Source: Sphaerotilus microaerophilus (lineage in GTDB: Bacteria > Pseudomonadota > Gammaproteobacteria > Burkholderiales > Burkholderiaceae_C). From it: a stretch of DNA of 64,000 nucleotides. The first letter of the stretch is position 1. Each line of letters begins with the position of its first letter. This document shows, in pieces, positions 42,982-50,329 of this stretch. The stretch is from the NCBI RefSeq assembly GCF_023734135.1, contig NZ_AP025730.1:4898001-4962000 (forward strand). The letters are read 5' to 3'. A program made the position numbers and the translations under genes. A model generated the notes under the pieces. It was not told the DNA's origin, made no database searches, and was given only the letters and a program-made list of their open reading frames with translations.

Positions 42982-43311
42982 ATGAGCAAGACCATTGCCA
43001 AAAACAACCATTTCATCCTGTCGCTTCTGCGAGACGCCTACGGCAACGGGCTCACTGGCAACACCGAGCGCAGCCTTCGATACATTCGCGAAGCACTCAA
43101 GTTGGCTGAGGCGCAACAAGCGGTCATTGAGACGAAGGGGGACGCGCGAAAGCAGATGGCATTTGACAGGCTCAACCGGCAGACAGTTGAGCAGGAGGGC
43201 TGGCCAGCGTTCGACGGTAGCAATGTCCAAGAGAACGTTCAGCGTTGGGCGGAAAGGGGTCTTACCCTGGATGCGCTTCCCGCAATCCCTGCGGACCAAG
43301 CTGAAGCCTGA
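42982..43311 (+). CDS. Unknown small helical protein
   Basis: This 109-residue frame starts MSKTIAKNNHFILSLLRDAYGNG and is mostly helical and charged, with no membrane segment or Cys/His motif. It lacks a strong ribosome site. The next gene follows after 18 bp, so both may be in one unit. I cannot place it in a family. The codon pattern is consistent with real coding sequence, but confidence is moderate. Confidence 0.5.
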   Translation: MSKTIAKNNHFILSLLRDAYGNGLTGNTERSLRYIREALKLAEAQQAVIETKGDARKQMAFDRLNRQTVEQEGWPAFDGSNVQENVQRWAERGLTLDALPAIPADQAEA

Positions 43312-43329
43312 CCGCCACAGTAATCCCGC

Positions 43330-43716
43330 ATGCTTTCCGACGCCTGCTTTGACTTCACTGACGCCGTCTTCACCAGCGGAGTCTCCGACGAACTCTACGA
43401 CCAGCTGCTGAGGGACCTCGAGAGCTATCGGGCAGAGGTGTACCCCTATCCGGCCACGCTGCTGTCGTTCTTGAAAGACCTAGTTTTGGAGGTTCGCGAT
43501 GGAACGGCCCCCAACGTGAAACTGATGATGGCGCTTGGGGAGACCCTGAGAGCGTACGACTCTAACCGCGACGACCTCATCGAATCGCTGGAGGCTAGAC
43601 TGGCGGAGATGTGGCCGCATCGCGTCCATACGTCTACGGAAGCCAGTGCCGAAGGCCCACATGTTCCTGGCGCGACGGTACATTGCATTTTCGGGGCCGA
43701 CCGCGGCAGTGAATGA
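43330..43716 (+). CDS. Unknown small acidic protein
   Basis: This 128-residue frame begins MLSDACFDFTDAVFTSGVSDELYDQLL and is acidic and helical in its first 95 residues (ATLLSFLKDLVLEVRDG, then MALGETLRAYDSNRDDLIESLEARLAEMW). The last 30 residues are low-complexity and may run past a natural end. It has no catalytic motif or signal peptide. It lies next to the unknown gene before it and just before the damaged AbrB-type gene, near a probable junction in the accessory region. Confidence 0.5.
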   Translation: MLSDACFDFTDAVFTSGVSDELYDQLLRDLESYRAEVYPYPATLLSFLKDLVLEVRDGTAPNVKLMMALGETLRAYDSNRDDLIESLEARLAEMWPHRVHTSTEASAEGPHVPGATVHCIFGADRGSE

Positions 43717-43769
43717 GCGCGTTGAAACGCGCCAAAGCAGCCAGTCTTGATTGCCGCCGATGGCGATGC

Positions 43770-43993
43770 TCATCGAAACGGATTCATGTCCTCAACCGTG
43801 ACCGCTGGCTGGCCAGGCCGTGTGAGCGTGCCAGCCAAGTCAGACCGCCGCTTGGACTTCGCCCGTAGGGTGACGGTGCCGTCGCTACGCAACGTGAAAG
43901 TCAACTGGTCGCCTGCTTTCAGGCCGAGTCGGGCACGGATTTCCCGAGGCACAGTGACTTGGCCTCTGCTGTCAGCGTCGCAGGCTTTGCCAT
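43770..43993 (-). pseudogene. AbrB/SpoVT-type antitoxin gene with a one-base frameshift
   Basis: Reading from the ATG at 43991-43993 gives MAKPATLT; one base later the frame switches to SRGQVTVPREIRARLGLKAGD and continues QLTFTLRSDGTVTLRAK to a TGA. Joined, the two parts give the classic swapped-hairpin AbrB/SpoVT antitoxin (MA-x-ATLTSRGQVTVPREIR). As it stands one base is missing after codon 8, so only a short form from the GTG at 43952 could be made, without the first strand. On the minus strand an ATGA overlap leads into MSIAIGGNQDWLL, a start that resembles a PIN toxin but then loses the pattern. A decayed VapBC-like pair is the best reading; a sequencing error cannot be excluded. Confidence 0.65.
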
Positions 43994-44182
43994 GGCGCTA
44001 CTTCTCCGGACGTATTGCGAATGCGGAGACCGTAATTGCTGCAAACCGTCGAGTCAACTTGTTGGTTGCGAAGCGGGTGACCGCCTTGACAGGACTGCTG
44101 TTTGTCGCAACTGCAACCTCAGCGCGGAGGCACCTCTGCCGATGCACCCTGTCGCCCAGTGTCGGTAGACAACGGATTGCAT

Positions 44183-44239
44183 CGTACAAAGCGTAAGAAG
44201 AATTCAACTCGTACAAATCGTATGAATCGTATGTACGAG
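44183..44239. repeat. GTAC-type repeat cluster far from the par locus
   Basis: CTCGTAC (44208-44214) and GTACGAG (44233-44239) are perfect inverted arms, with AAATCGTATGAATCGTAT between them; CGTACAAAGCGTA lies just before (44183-44195). The word GTACAAATCGTA (44211-44222) is the exact reverse complement of TACGATTTGTAC at 2676-2687 by the partition genes. It sits between the damaged antitoxin gene and the transporter gene. Confidence 0.55.
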
Positions 44240-44258
44240 GGGTCAGACCAGTCCCGTG

Positions 44259-45383
44259 TCAGTGCTCGTGCCTGTGGTGTACGTCCGGGAAATGTGCATG
44301 TCGATGGGTCAACATGGCATGGCGATGCGGATGCGCGTGCGGTTCGTGCCCGTCCCAGGCGACGTCATGGGCATGACGATGGTGTTCGTCGTGCGTGTGG
44401 CGATGGGCATGTTCCAGAGGCTGATGGGTGTGGTGATGCTCGTGCCGCTCGCGAACGTGCAGCCAGACCCCGACTGCCATCAAGCCCGTGGCCATCCAGA
44501 ACGTCCAACCTGGCGCTGCGGGCCAGAGGGCCAGTGAGATGAGCACGCCGAAAAGCGGGGCCACCGAAAAGTAGGCTCCGGTGCGGGCCGTTCCCAGTCC
44601 TCGCAGCGCCACCACGAACAAGGCCAGGCTGAGGCCATAGCCCGCGAACCCGACAACCAGTGTCGCGAGCAACGGGCTCCCTGCGGGCATCGTTGCGCCC
44701 AGCGCCAACGCCAGCCCGGTATTCGTCACGCCGGCGAACAGACCCTTCAGGCATGCAACCAGGAGGGCGTCGTTGGCCGACACCTTGCGGGTCAGGTTGT
44801 TGTCGATGGCCCAGCAAAGGCAAGCAGCGACGACGAGCAGCGCGCCTGCCGACAAGCTCATCGTGCCCGGCTGCAGCGACAGCAGCACACCGCCCGCGAC
44901 GATGGTTGCCATGCCGAGGACGATTTGGGAGTCGGCGTTCTCCTTGAAGACCAGCCAGGCGATGACAGCCGTCAGCACACCCTCGACGTTGAGCAGCAGT
45001 GAAGCAGCGGCGGCGTCAGTCGAGGCCAGCCCGGACATCAGGAACACCGGCCCGAGCACGCCGCCCGAGACGATGGCACCGGCGAGCCAGGGGATTTCCT
45101 TGGCGGGGATGTTCAGCGCCACCGCACTTTCAGGCTGCCCTCGATGGAGTAGGGCACGGGCCAGCATGAGGATGGCAAGCCCGACACCACTGCCCAGATA
45201 GAGCAGTCCTGCGAGGAGTTGTGGCGCGACATCCAGGCCCAGGAGCTTCGCGAGAGGCGTGCTCGCACCAAACAGCAAAGCGGCACCCAGTGCGGGGGAG
45301 ACAGTTCGAATGGCCATGCCGTCCAGTGGACCACAGGCCAAGCTGTCGTTGACTCCTGCACCCATCGGTCTTGAATCATTCAT
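44259..45383 (-). CDS. EamA/DMT-family transporter with a His-rich C-terminal tail
   Basis: From the ATG at 45381-45383 the product has 374 residues; the ATG at 45317 (MAIRTVSPALGAALLFG) is an equally good start. Ten hydrophobic segments in two EamA-type halves are visible, for example LGAALLFGASTPLAKLLGL and LLVVAACLCWAIDNNLTRK. After the last segment (WMATGLMAVGVWLHV) comes a tail of about 65 residues with very many His in HEHHHTHQPLEHAHRHTHDEHH-like runs, expected to bind metal ions in the cytoplasm. The gene is divergent from chrB and shares its promoter region. The family moves small metabolites or drugs; the tail and context suggest metal export or sensing, which is inference. Confidence 0.85.
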   Translation of the reverse strand: MNDSRPMGAGVNDSLACGPLDGMAIRTVSPALGAALLFGASTPLAKLLGLDVAPQLLAGLLYLGSGVGLAILMLARALLHRGQPESAVALNIPAKEIPWLAGAIVSGGVLGPVFLMSGLASTDAAAASLLLNVEGVLTAVIAWLVFKENADSQIVLGMATIVAGGVLLSLQPGTMSLSAGALLVVAACLCWAIDNNLTRKVSANDALLVACLKGLFAGVTNTGLALALGATMPAGSPLLATLVVGFAGYGLSLALFVVALRGLGTARTGAYFSVAPLFGVLISLALWPAAPGWTFWMATGLMAVGVWLHVRERHEHHHTHQPLEHAHRHTHDEHHRHAHDVAWDGHEPHAHPHRHAMLTHRHAHFPDVHHRHEH

Positions 45384-45408
45384 CACATCATGAGATATTT
45401 GCTTCAAG

Positions 45409-46350
45409 ATGAAATGGCTCATTCTCACTGCCACCCTTCCGACGTCCCCGTCGGGCTTGCGCGTTCGCGTCTGGCGCAGCCTCAAGACCATCGGGTGTGC
45501 GCCGCTCCGGGAGGGCGTCTACGTCCTGCCAGCCGGCGCATCGACCGCCAAAGAGTTCTGGGCCATCGAGCAGGTCATCCGAGACGGTGGTGCCGAGGCC
45601 CACATGCTGGAGGTCACGGCACGCGACGCCGCGCAGGAAGCCACGTTCACCGCCTTGTTCGACCGCTCCGAGCAATACGCCGACTTCGCGCAGTCGCTGA
45701 AGGACGCGCGCAAGGGCATGGCCGGACGTACCGAGGCGGAACTGCGCAAGACCGTCCGCACATTGGAGCAGCAGTTGCAATCCATCCTGGCGATGGACTT
45801 CTTCGCCGGAAAGGCGGCCGCAAGCGCCAAGGCTGGCCTGGACACCTTGCGCAGCGAGGTCGAGCGGCGCCTGTCGCCGGATGAACCGGCCGCGGGTTCC
45901 GGCGCCATTGCCCGCCTGGACATCGCGGCCCATCAGGGCAGGACCTGGGCCACGCGTGCGCGCCCCTGGGTCGACCGGTTGGCGACGGCCTGGCTGGTGC
46001 GGCGCTTCGTTGACCGGTCACCGACCTTCCTGTGGCTGGCCGATGCCCGCCAGTGCCCAAAGTCGGCGCTGGGTTATGACTTCGATGGCGCGGCCTTCAC
46101 GCACATAGGCGACAAGGTGACCTTCGAGGTGGTCGTCGCGGCCTTCGGGCTCGATGAAGACGCTGCGCTGATGCGCCTGGGGCAGCTGGTGCACTACATC
46201 GACGTCGGCGGCATCCCCGTCGATGAGGCGGCTGGCGTCGAGATGCTGGTGCGCGGCCTGCAGACCCTGCACACCGATGACGATGCGCTGCTGGCAGCGG
46301 CGGCGCCCCTGTTTGACACCCTTTACGCCGCCTTGCGGCAACAGCCATGA
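45409..46350 (+). CDS. chrB: Chromate resistance regulator ChrB
   Basis: The 313-residue product starts MKWLILTATLPTSPSGLRVRVWRSLKTIGCAPLREGVYVLP split over the N-terminal ChrB domain, and ends in the ChrB C-terminal domain (PWVDRLATAWLVRRFVD, then VHYIDVGG). ChrB is a chromate-responsive regulator of the chr operon and is needed for full resistance. The stop overlaps the chrA start (ATGA). The start codon lies 25 bp from the divergent transporter gene, so the shared region near 45384-45408 must hold both promoters. Confidence 0.9.
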   Translation: MKWLILTATLPTSPSGLRVRVWRSLKTIGCAPLREGVYVLPAGASTAKEFWAIEQVIRDGGAEAHMLEVTARDAAQEATFTALFDRSEQYADFAQSLKDARKGMAGRTEAELRKTVRTLEQQLQSILAMDFFAGKAAASAKAGLDTLRSEVERRLSPDEPAAGSGAIARLDIAAHQGRTWATRARPWVDRLATAWLVRRFVDRSPTFLWLADARQCPKSALGYDFDGAAFTHIGDKVTFEVVVAAFGLDEDAALMRLGQLVHYIDVGGIPVDEAAGVEMLVRGLQTLHTDDDALLAAAAPLFDTLYAALRQQP

Positions 46351-47693
46351 CCGCTGCACTCGATACCACCCAAGCGCCCGGGCCTGTGAGCTTTGGCCAG
46401 GCCTTGCTCTACTGGCTCAAGCTGGGCTTCATCAGCTTCGGCGGACCCGCCGGGCAGATTGCGCTGATGCACGAAGACCTGGTCGAGCGCAAACGCTGGA
46501 TTTCAGAGCAGCGCTACTTGCATGCTTTGAACTACTGCATGTTGCTGCCCGGCCCAGAGGCGCAGCAGTTGGCCACCTACATCGGCTGGCTGATGCACCG
46601 CACCTGGGGCGGCATCGCTGCCGGTGGCCTCTTCGTACTGCCTTCGCTGCTGCTGCTGATTGCCTTGTCGTGGGTCTACATGGCCTTCGGCTCGGTGCCT
46701 GCGGTAGCGGGCGTGCTCTACGGCATCAAACCGGCCGTGACCGCCATCGTGGTGTCGGCAGCCGTGCGCATCGGCTCGCGCGCGCTGAAGAACGCCTGGC
46801 TGTGGGGCATCGCGGTGGCGGCCTTCGTCGGCATCTTCGCGCTGCAGCTGCCATTTCCGCTCATTGTGCTGCTCGCTGCGCTCATCGGCTACCTGGGTGG
46901 GCGCTTCGTGCCAGACAAGTTCGCCGTGGGCGGTGGCCACGGCAAGGCCGGCAAGTCGGCGGGCGCGGCGCTCATCGACGACACCACGCCCACGCCTGAA
47001 CACGCGCGCTTCACCTGGGCGCGCTTCACCCGCGTGCTGGTGGTGTGCCTGGGCCTGTGGGCTGCGGGCATGGGCGGGCTGACGCTGGCCTGGGGCTGGG
47101 ATGCCGTGCTCACGCAGATGGCCTGGTTCTTCACCAAGGCCGCGCTGCTGACCTTCGGCGGCGCCTACGCCGTGCTGCCCTACGTCTACCAGGGCGCGGT
47201 CGACCACTTCCAGTGGCTGACCGCGCCGCAGATGATGGACGGCTTGGCCCTGGGCGAGACCACGCCCGGCCCGCTCATCATGGTGGTGTCCTTCGTCGGC
47301 TTCGTTGGCGGCTGGACCAAGGCCATCTTCGGCAGCGACGCGCTGTTCCTGTCCGGCGCGGTGGCGGCCACGGTGGTGACCTTCTTCACCTTCCTGCCCA
47401 GCTTCTTTTTCATCCTGCTGGGCGGGCCCTTCATCGAGTCCACCCATGGCAACCTGAAGTTCACGGCGCCGCTGACCGGCATCACGGCTGCGGTGGTGGG
47501 CGTCATCGTGAACCTGGCCGTGTTCTTTGCGTACCACGTGCTCTGGCCGACGGGCTGGTCGGGGCCTTTCGATGCCCTGTCCGCAGGCATCGGCATCGTG
47601 GCTGCCATTGCGCTGATTCGATTCAAGGTCGGTGTCATCCCGGTCGTGCTGGTGTCGGGCCTGGCCGGTTTGGCACTGCGCGCCCTGACGTGA
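46347..47693 (+). CDS. chrA: Chromate efflux transporter ChrA
   Basis: This inner-membrane protein of 448 residues is a two-domain ChrA of the CHR family, which expels chromate from the cytoplasm. The first half shows FGQALLYWLKLGFISFGGPAGQIALMH, split as the conserved FGGP motif and its helix, then LNYCMLLPGPEAQQLATYIGW; the second half repeats this with AALLTFGGAYAVLPYV and LALGETTPGPLIMVVSFVGF. About ten to twelve hydrophobic segments are visible. The gene is translationally coupled to chrB and followed by a chrB-like gene. Length and motifs are normal. Confidence 0.95.
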   Translation: MTAALDTTQAPGPVSFGQALLYWLKLGFISFGGPAGQIALMHEDLVERKRWISEQRYLHALNYCMLLPGPEAQQLATYIGWLMHRTWGGIAAGGLFVLPSLLLLIALSWVYMAFGSVPAVAGVLYGIKPAVTAIVVSAAVRIGSRALKNAWLWGIAVAAFVGIFALQLPFPLIVLLAALIGYLGGRFVPDKFAVGGGHGKAGKSAGAALIDDTTPTPEHARFTWARFTRVLVVCLGLWAAGMGGLTLAWGWDAVLTQMAWFFTKAALLTFGGAYAVLPYVYQGAVDHFQWLTAPQMMDGLALGETTPGPLIMVVSFVGFVGGWTKAIFGSDALFLSGAVAATVVTFFTFLPSFFFILLGGPFIESTHGNLKFTAPLTGITAAVVGVIVNLAVFFAYHVLWPTGWSGPFDALSAGIGIVAAIALIRFKVGVIPVVLVSGLAGLALRALT

Positions 47694-47723
47694 GCCCCCG
47701 TTTGAGCCCAAAGGAGCGACATC

Positions 47724-48179
47724 ATGAAGTGGGTCACCCGCGAGCGTCCGAAGATTGACCGCATCGCTTGCCCCTGGCTCATTGCCAGGTTCATCGACAA
47801 GGAACCCGAGTTCCTCTACGTGCCCGCCGCGCGGGTGCTCGAGACGGCCGAGCGGACCGGCGCCGTCCCCTATGACATTCCCGGCGTCGAGATGTCTCAC
47901 GTCGGCGAGCTGTGCAGCTTCGACGCCTTCCTCGCCAAGTACCAGCTCGACGACCCGGCGCTGCAGCAACTGGCCGTCATCGTGCGCGGCGCCGACACCT
48001 CGCGCCTGGACCTCTCGCCGCAGTCGGCAGGGCTCTATGCCTTGTCGCTGGGCCTGTCGCAGACCTTCCCGGACGACCACGAGATGCTCAGGCACGGCAT
48101 GGTGATGTACGACGCCCTCTATGCGTGGTGCAAGAGCTGCCAGGACGAGCAGCACAACTGGCCTCCCATGTCCGCGTGA
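47724..48179 (+). CDS. Stand-alone ChrB C-terminal-domain protein
   Basis: The 151-residue product begins MKWVTRERPKIDRIACPWLIARFID and aligns by eye with the C-terminal half of ChrB (PWVDRLATAWLVRRFVD), including the later VGELCSFDAFLAKYQLDDPAL against VTFEVVVAAFGLDEDAAL. It lacks the N-terminal regulatory domain. AAAGGAGCGACATC is a strong ribosome site before its ATG, 30 bp after chrA. Such genes are common last members of chr operons; their precise role in chromate handling is uncertain. Cys residues near the C terminus (WCKSCQ) might take part in metal or redox chemistry. Confidence 0.85.
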   Translation: MKWVTRERPKIDRIACPWLIARFIDKEPEFLYVPAARVLETAERTGAVPYDIPGVEMSHVGELCSFDAFLAKYQLDDPALQQLAVIVRGADTSRLDLSPQSAGLYALSLGLSQTFPDDHEMLRHGMVMYDALYAWCKSCQDEQHNWPPMSA

Positions 48180-48223
48180 AGCGCACGGGACGGGCTTGGG
48201 GTGTCGAAGGCGCAGATGCCTGG

Positions 48224-48252
48224 CTGCCGTGACCGATGTGCGGTCACGGCAG
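48224..48252. terminator. Stem-loop between convergent chr and Fic genes
   Basis: CTGCCGTGACCG (48224-48235) pairs perfectly with CGGTCACGGCAG (48241-48252) around ATGTG. There is no T-run after either arm, so it may act weakly or in both directions; placement between convergent genes supports a terminator role. Confidence 0.6.
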
Positions 48253-48282
48253 GCCCCAGGGGAGGCTGCACAAGCAGACTGC

Positions 48283-49653
48283 TTATCGAGGCCGCCCAGC
48301 GTCTATCCAGCGCTGCGTCATGCCCCGGGCCAGGTTGTAGCGGGCGCAGTTGTACTGTTCCAGGTGGTCCAGTTCGGTGTTGGCGATGGCGCGCAACGTC
48401 GCCCTATCCGCGGCGTCGACGGGTACCTCCGAGAAGGCGTTCTCCAGCGTCTTGCCATAGAAGACGACGAACTGCATGAGCTCGTTCAGGGCCTGCCGAT
48501 AGCGAACGCGAATCGGGTCGGGGGCGGCCAGTGAGGCTCGAAGCACGCTGTATTTCTGAATCGAGCGACGGTAGATGAACTCGAACAGCTCCACGGCCGC
48601 AGCAACGTTGCGCTGCTCGTAGACGCCGAGCATGGCCGTCGCATAGTCCGAGCGCTCGACGTCCAGGAACGACAGCGGCGCGCAGTTGTAGAGCATGAGC
48701 GGCATGTTCGCGCTCAGGCGGCTCGTGCGCTTGTTGCCGTCCGAAAACGGCTGCAGATAAGCCACCTGGACCCAGAGGAAGAAGGCGGCCTCCACGGGGT
48801 TACGGATGTGCCGGACCTTGTCGACGATGGACGTCAGCGTGTCTTCCAGGAGCGTGGGGATGTTGCTCGGGGAATAGACGGAGCCGTCGATGTTCACCAC
48901 GCGTCGGCGGATGCTGCCGATGTCTCGTGCGTCCCTCAGCAAGTCCCGCATCAGCTTGGCTTGGAGGTCAACGATGACTGGCACGGTGATGCCCTCGGTC
49001 GGAACAGCGTCCACCATGAACTCGATGGCGCTCTTGTGGTTGAGCAGCATCAGGGTGTCCTCGTCGATGGGGCCAGTTTGCTCCCCCAGCTCGAAGAGCG
49101 CCTGGGTGTCGAGCAGGCTCTTGTTGTTGCCTTCCAGGCGTGATGACGACCAGGACAGGTCAATCAGCAACTGCTCCAGAACCTCGCGGGCGTAGGTGCC
49201 TGCGGGCTGCTGGTCGCGGCTGCGGCCTGCGTTAAACAAGTCCGTGGCCAGTTGCGGGGGCAGCAAGCTGGACTGGTTCGGGATGTAGTTGCCCACAAAA
49301 CTGCTGTCGTAGCCCACGGGGGTACGCGTTCCCAGAGGCTCGCGAAGCGATTCGACCAAAGGTAGCGCTGTGGGCGACCACCGCAGCAGGCCGGGTCCTG
49401 TGGTGATGGGCTCGGCCGAAACCACGGCCCCCAGTGCGGCCTTGGCCGCATCCGTGGCGACGTAGCGCGTGGACCGGCCGTCCCCCAGTTTCTCCAGAAG
49501 GCCTGACGCCAACAGGTCTCGCAAGGTCCGGTTGAGGGTCGGCCGCGAAGACGGAAGGGCTTGCTCCAGCGCTCCGGGCTGCACAGGCGCCCCGGCGGCA
49601 AGTACCAGGCGCAACAAGGCCTCATGACGGGGCGGCAGGCTGGTGGAAGGCAT
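48283..49653 (-). CDS. Fic-family protein with winged-helix N terminus; catalytic His replaced by Gln
   Basis: The 456-residue protein opens with a helix-turn-helix region (ALEQALPSSRPTLNRTLRDLLASGLLEKLGDGRSTRYV), then a Fic N-terminal domain with WSSSRLEGN, which fits the (S/T)xxxE(G/N) inhibitory helix. The Fic core reads Q301-PFSDGNKRTSR312; canonical enzymes have HPFxDGNGRxxR, so the His that activates the target hydroxyl is Gln and GNG is GNK as in Doc. A Fic subfamily with LQPF...NKR-type motifs exists in my memory. Normal AMP transfer is therefore doubtful. Repeats of TTGTCA/TGACAAG upstream suggest self-regulation through the N-terminal DNA-binding part. Confidence 0.85.
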   Translation of the reverse strand: MPSTSLPPRHEALLRLVLAAGAPVQPGALEQALPSSRPTLNRTLRDLLASGLLEKLGDGRSTRYVATDAAKAALGAVVSAEPITTGPGLLRWSPTALPLVESLREPLGTRTPVGYDSSFVGNYIPNQSSLLPPQLATDLFNAGRSRDQQPAGTYAREVLEQLLIDLSWSSSRLEGNNKSLLDTQALFELGEQTGPIDEDTLMLLNHKSAIEFMVDAVPTEGITVPVIVDLQAKLMRDLLRDARDIGSIRRRVVNIDGSVYSPSNIPTLLEDTLTSIVDKVRHIRNPVEAAFFLWVQVAYLQPFSDGNKRTSRLSANMPLMLYNCAPLSFLDVERSDYATAMLGVYEQRNVAAAVELFEFIYRRSIQKYSVLRASLAAPDPIRVRYRQALNELMQFVVFYGKTLENAFSEVPVDAADRATLRAIANTELDHLEQYNCARYNLARGMTQRWIDAGRPR

Positions 49654-49662
49654 GCGGCTGGG

Positions 49663-49756
49663 AATCTTGTCAGTTGATGAGATGAGCCTCTAAATCTCGT
49701 CAATTTGACAAGAATATGGCCTAATCTTATCAATCGGTGCGAGGAATGACAAGATT
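49663..49756. promoter_or_regulatory. Inverted repeats upstream of the Fic gene
   Basis: AATCTTGTCA (49663-49672) and TGACAAGATT (49747-49756) are exact inverted copies. Between them are TTGACAAGAAT (49705-49715) and TAATCTTATCA (49722-49732), close variants. The AT-rich block directly precedes the Fic gene and suits an operator with several half-sites. Confidence 0.55.
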
Positions 49757-49797
49757 GTGATGAGATTCGGCGCCGGGCGACAAGCATCCGGCGCGGC

Positions 49798-50253
49798 TCA
49801 TCCAGAATGCACTGAACGCAGGTGGTTCGAGGCTCGCCCCTCGGCAGGCACCACCTCCTTGGACGCCTGGGTCAGTTCGGACAGGATGCCGCAGGCCTGT
49901 GCAGGACGAGCCTCACAGCAGCGCTGGCGCAGTTCCTTCAACTGTTTCTCCAGCGTGCGCAACTCGCGGATGCGCCGCGACACGTGGCCAATGTGCGCGT
50001 CCAGCAGGTCATTGACATCGCCGCAGCGCTCGGCCGGCGCGTCCTTGAACTTCAGCAGCGCCCGCACTTCGTCGAGCGACATGTCCAGGCTTCGGCAGTA
50101 CCGGACGAACTGTAGGCGTTCCAGGTGCGGCGTTTCGTAAATGCGGAAGTTGCCCTCGGTCCGCGCAGGACTGGGCAGCAGGCCCTCGCGCTCGTAGTAG
50201 CGGATGGTCTCGATAGCGGTGGCCGAGGACGCCGACAGTTCGCCGATTTTCAT
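49798..50253 (-). CDS. CadR/PbrR-type MerR-family Cd/Pb-responsive regulator
   Basis: The 151-residue product has the MerR winged helix (MKIGELSASSATAIETIRYYEREGLLP, given here as the start and the RYYE motif), then FRIYETPHLERLQFVRYCRSLDMSLDEVRALLKF and a dimer helix. The metal-sensing Cys are placed as in PbrR/CadR: one before the GDVNDLLDAHI helix (RCGDVN), then RCCEARPAQACGIL. It lacks the His-rich tail of some CadR proteins. It is divergent from the P-type ATPase gene and the shared region has a typical MerR-type promoter. It should twist that promoter into an active form on binding Cd, Pb or Zn. Confidence 0.88.
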   Translation of the reverse strand: MKIGELSASSATAIETIRYYEREGLLPSPARTEGNFRIYETPHLERLQFVRYCRSLDMSLDEVRALLKFKDAPAERCGDVNDLLDAHIGHVSRRIRELRTLEKQLKELRQRCCEARPAQACGILSELTQASKEVVPAEGRASNHLRSVHSG

Positions 50254-50292
50254 GAGGTTCTCCCAGGCGCGTGCGGTGGCAGTGTAGGGGGC

Positions 50293-50323
50293 TTGACTCT
50301 GTAGTGGCTACAGGGATTCAAAT
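50293..50323 (+). promoter_or_regulatory. MerR-type promoter of the metal ATPase gene
   Basis: TTGACT (50293-50298), a 19-bp spacer containing the dyad CTGTAG-TGG-CTACAG (50299-50313), and a -10 of TCAAAT (50318-50323). The long spacer with a central dyad is the standard target of MerR activators. Confidence 0.8.
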
Positions 50324-50329
50324 CTCATC

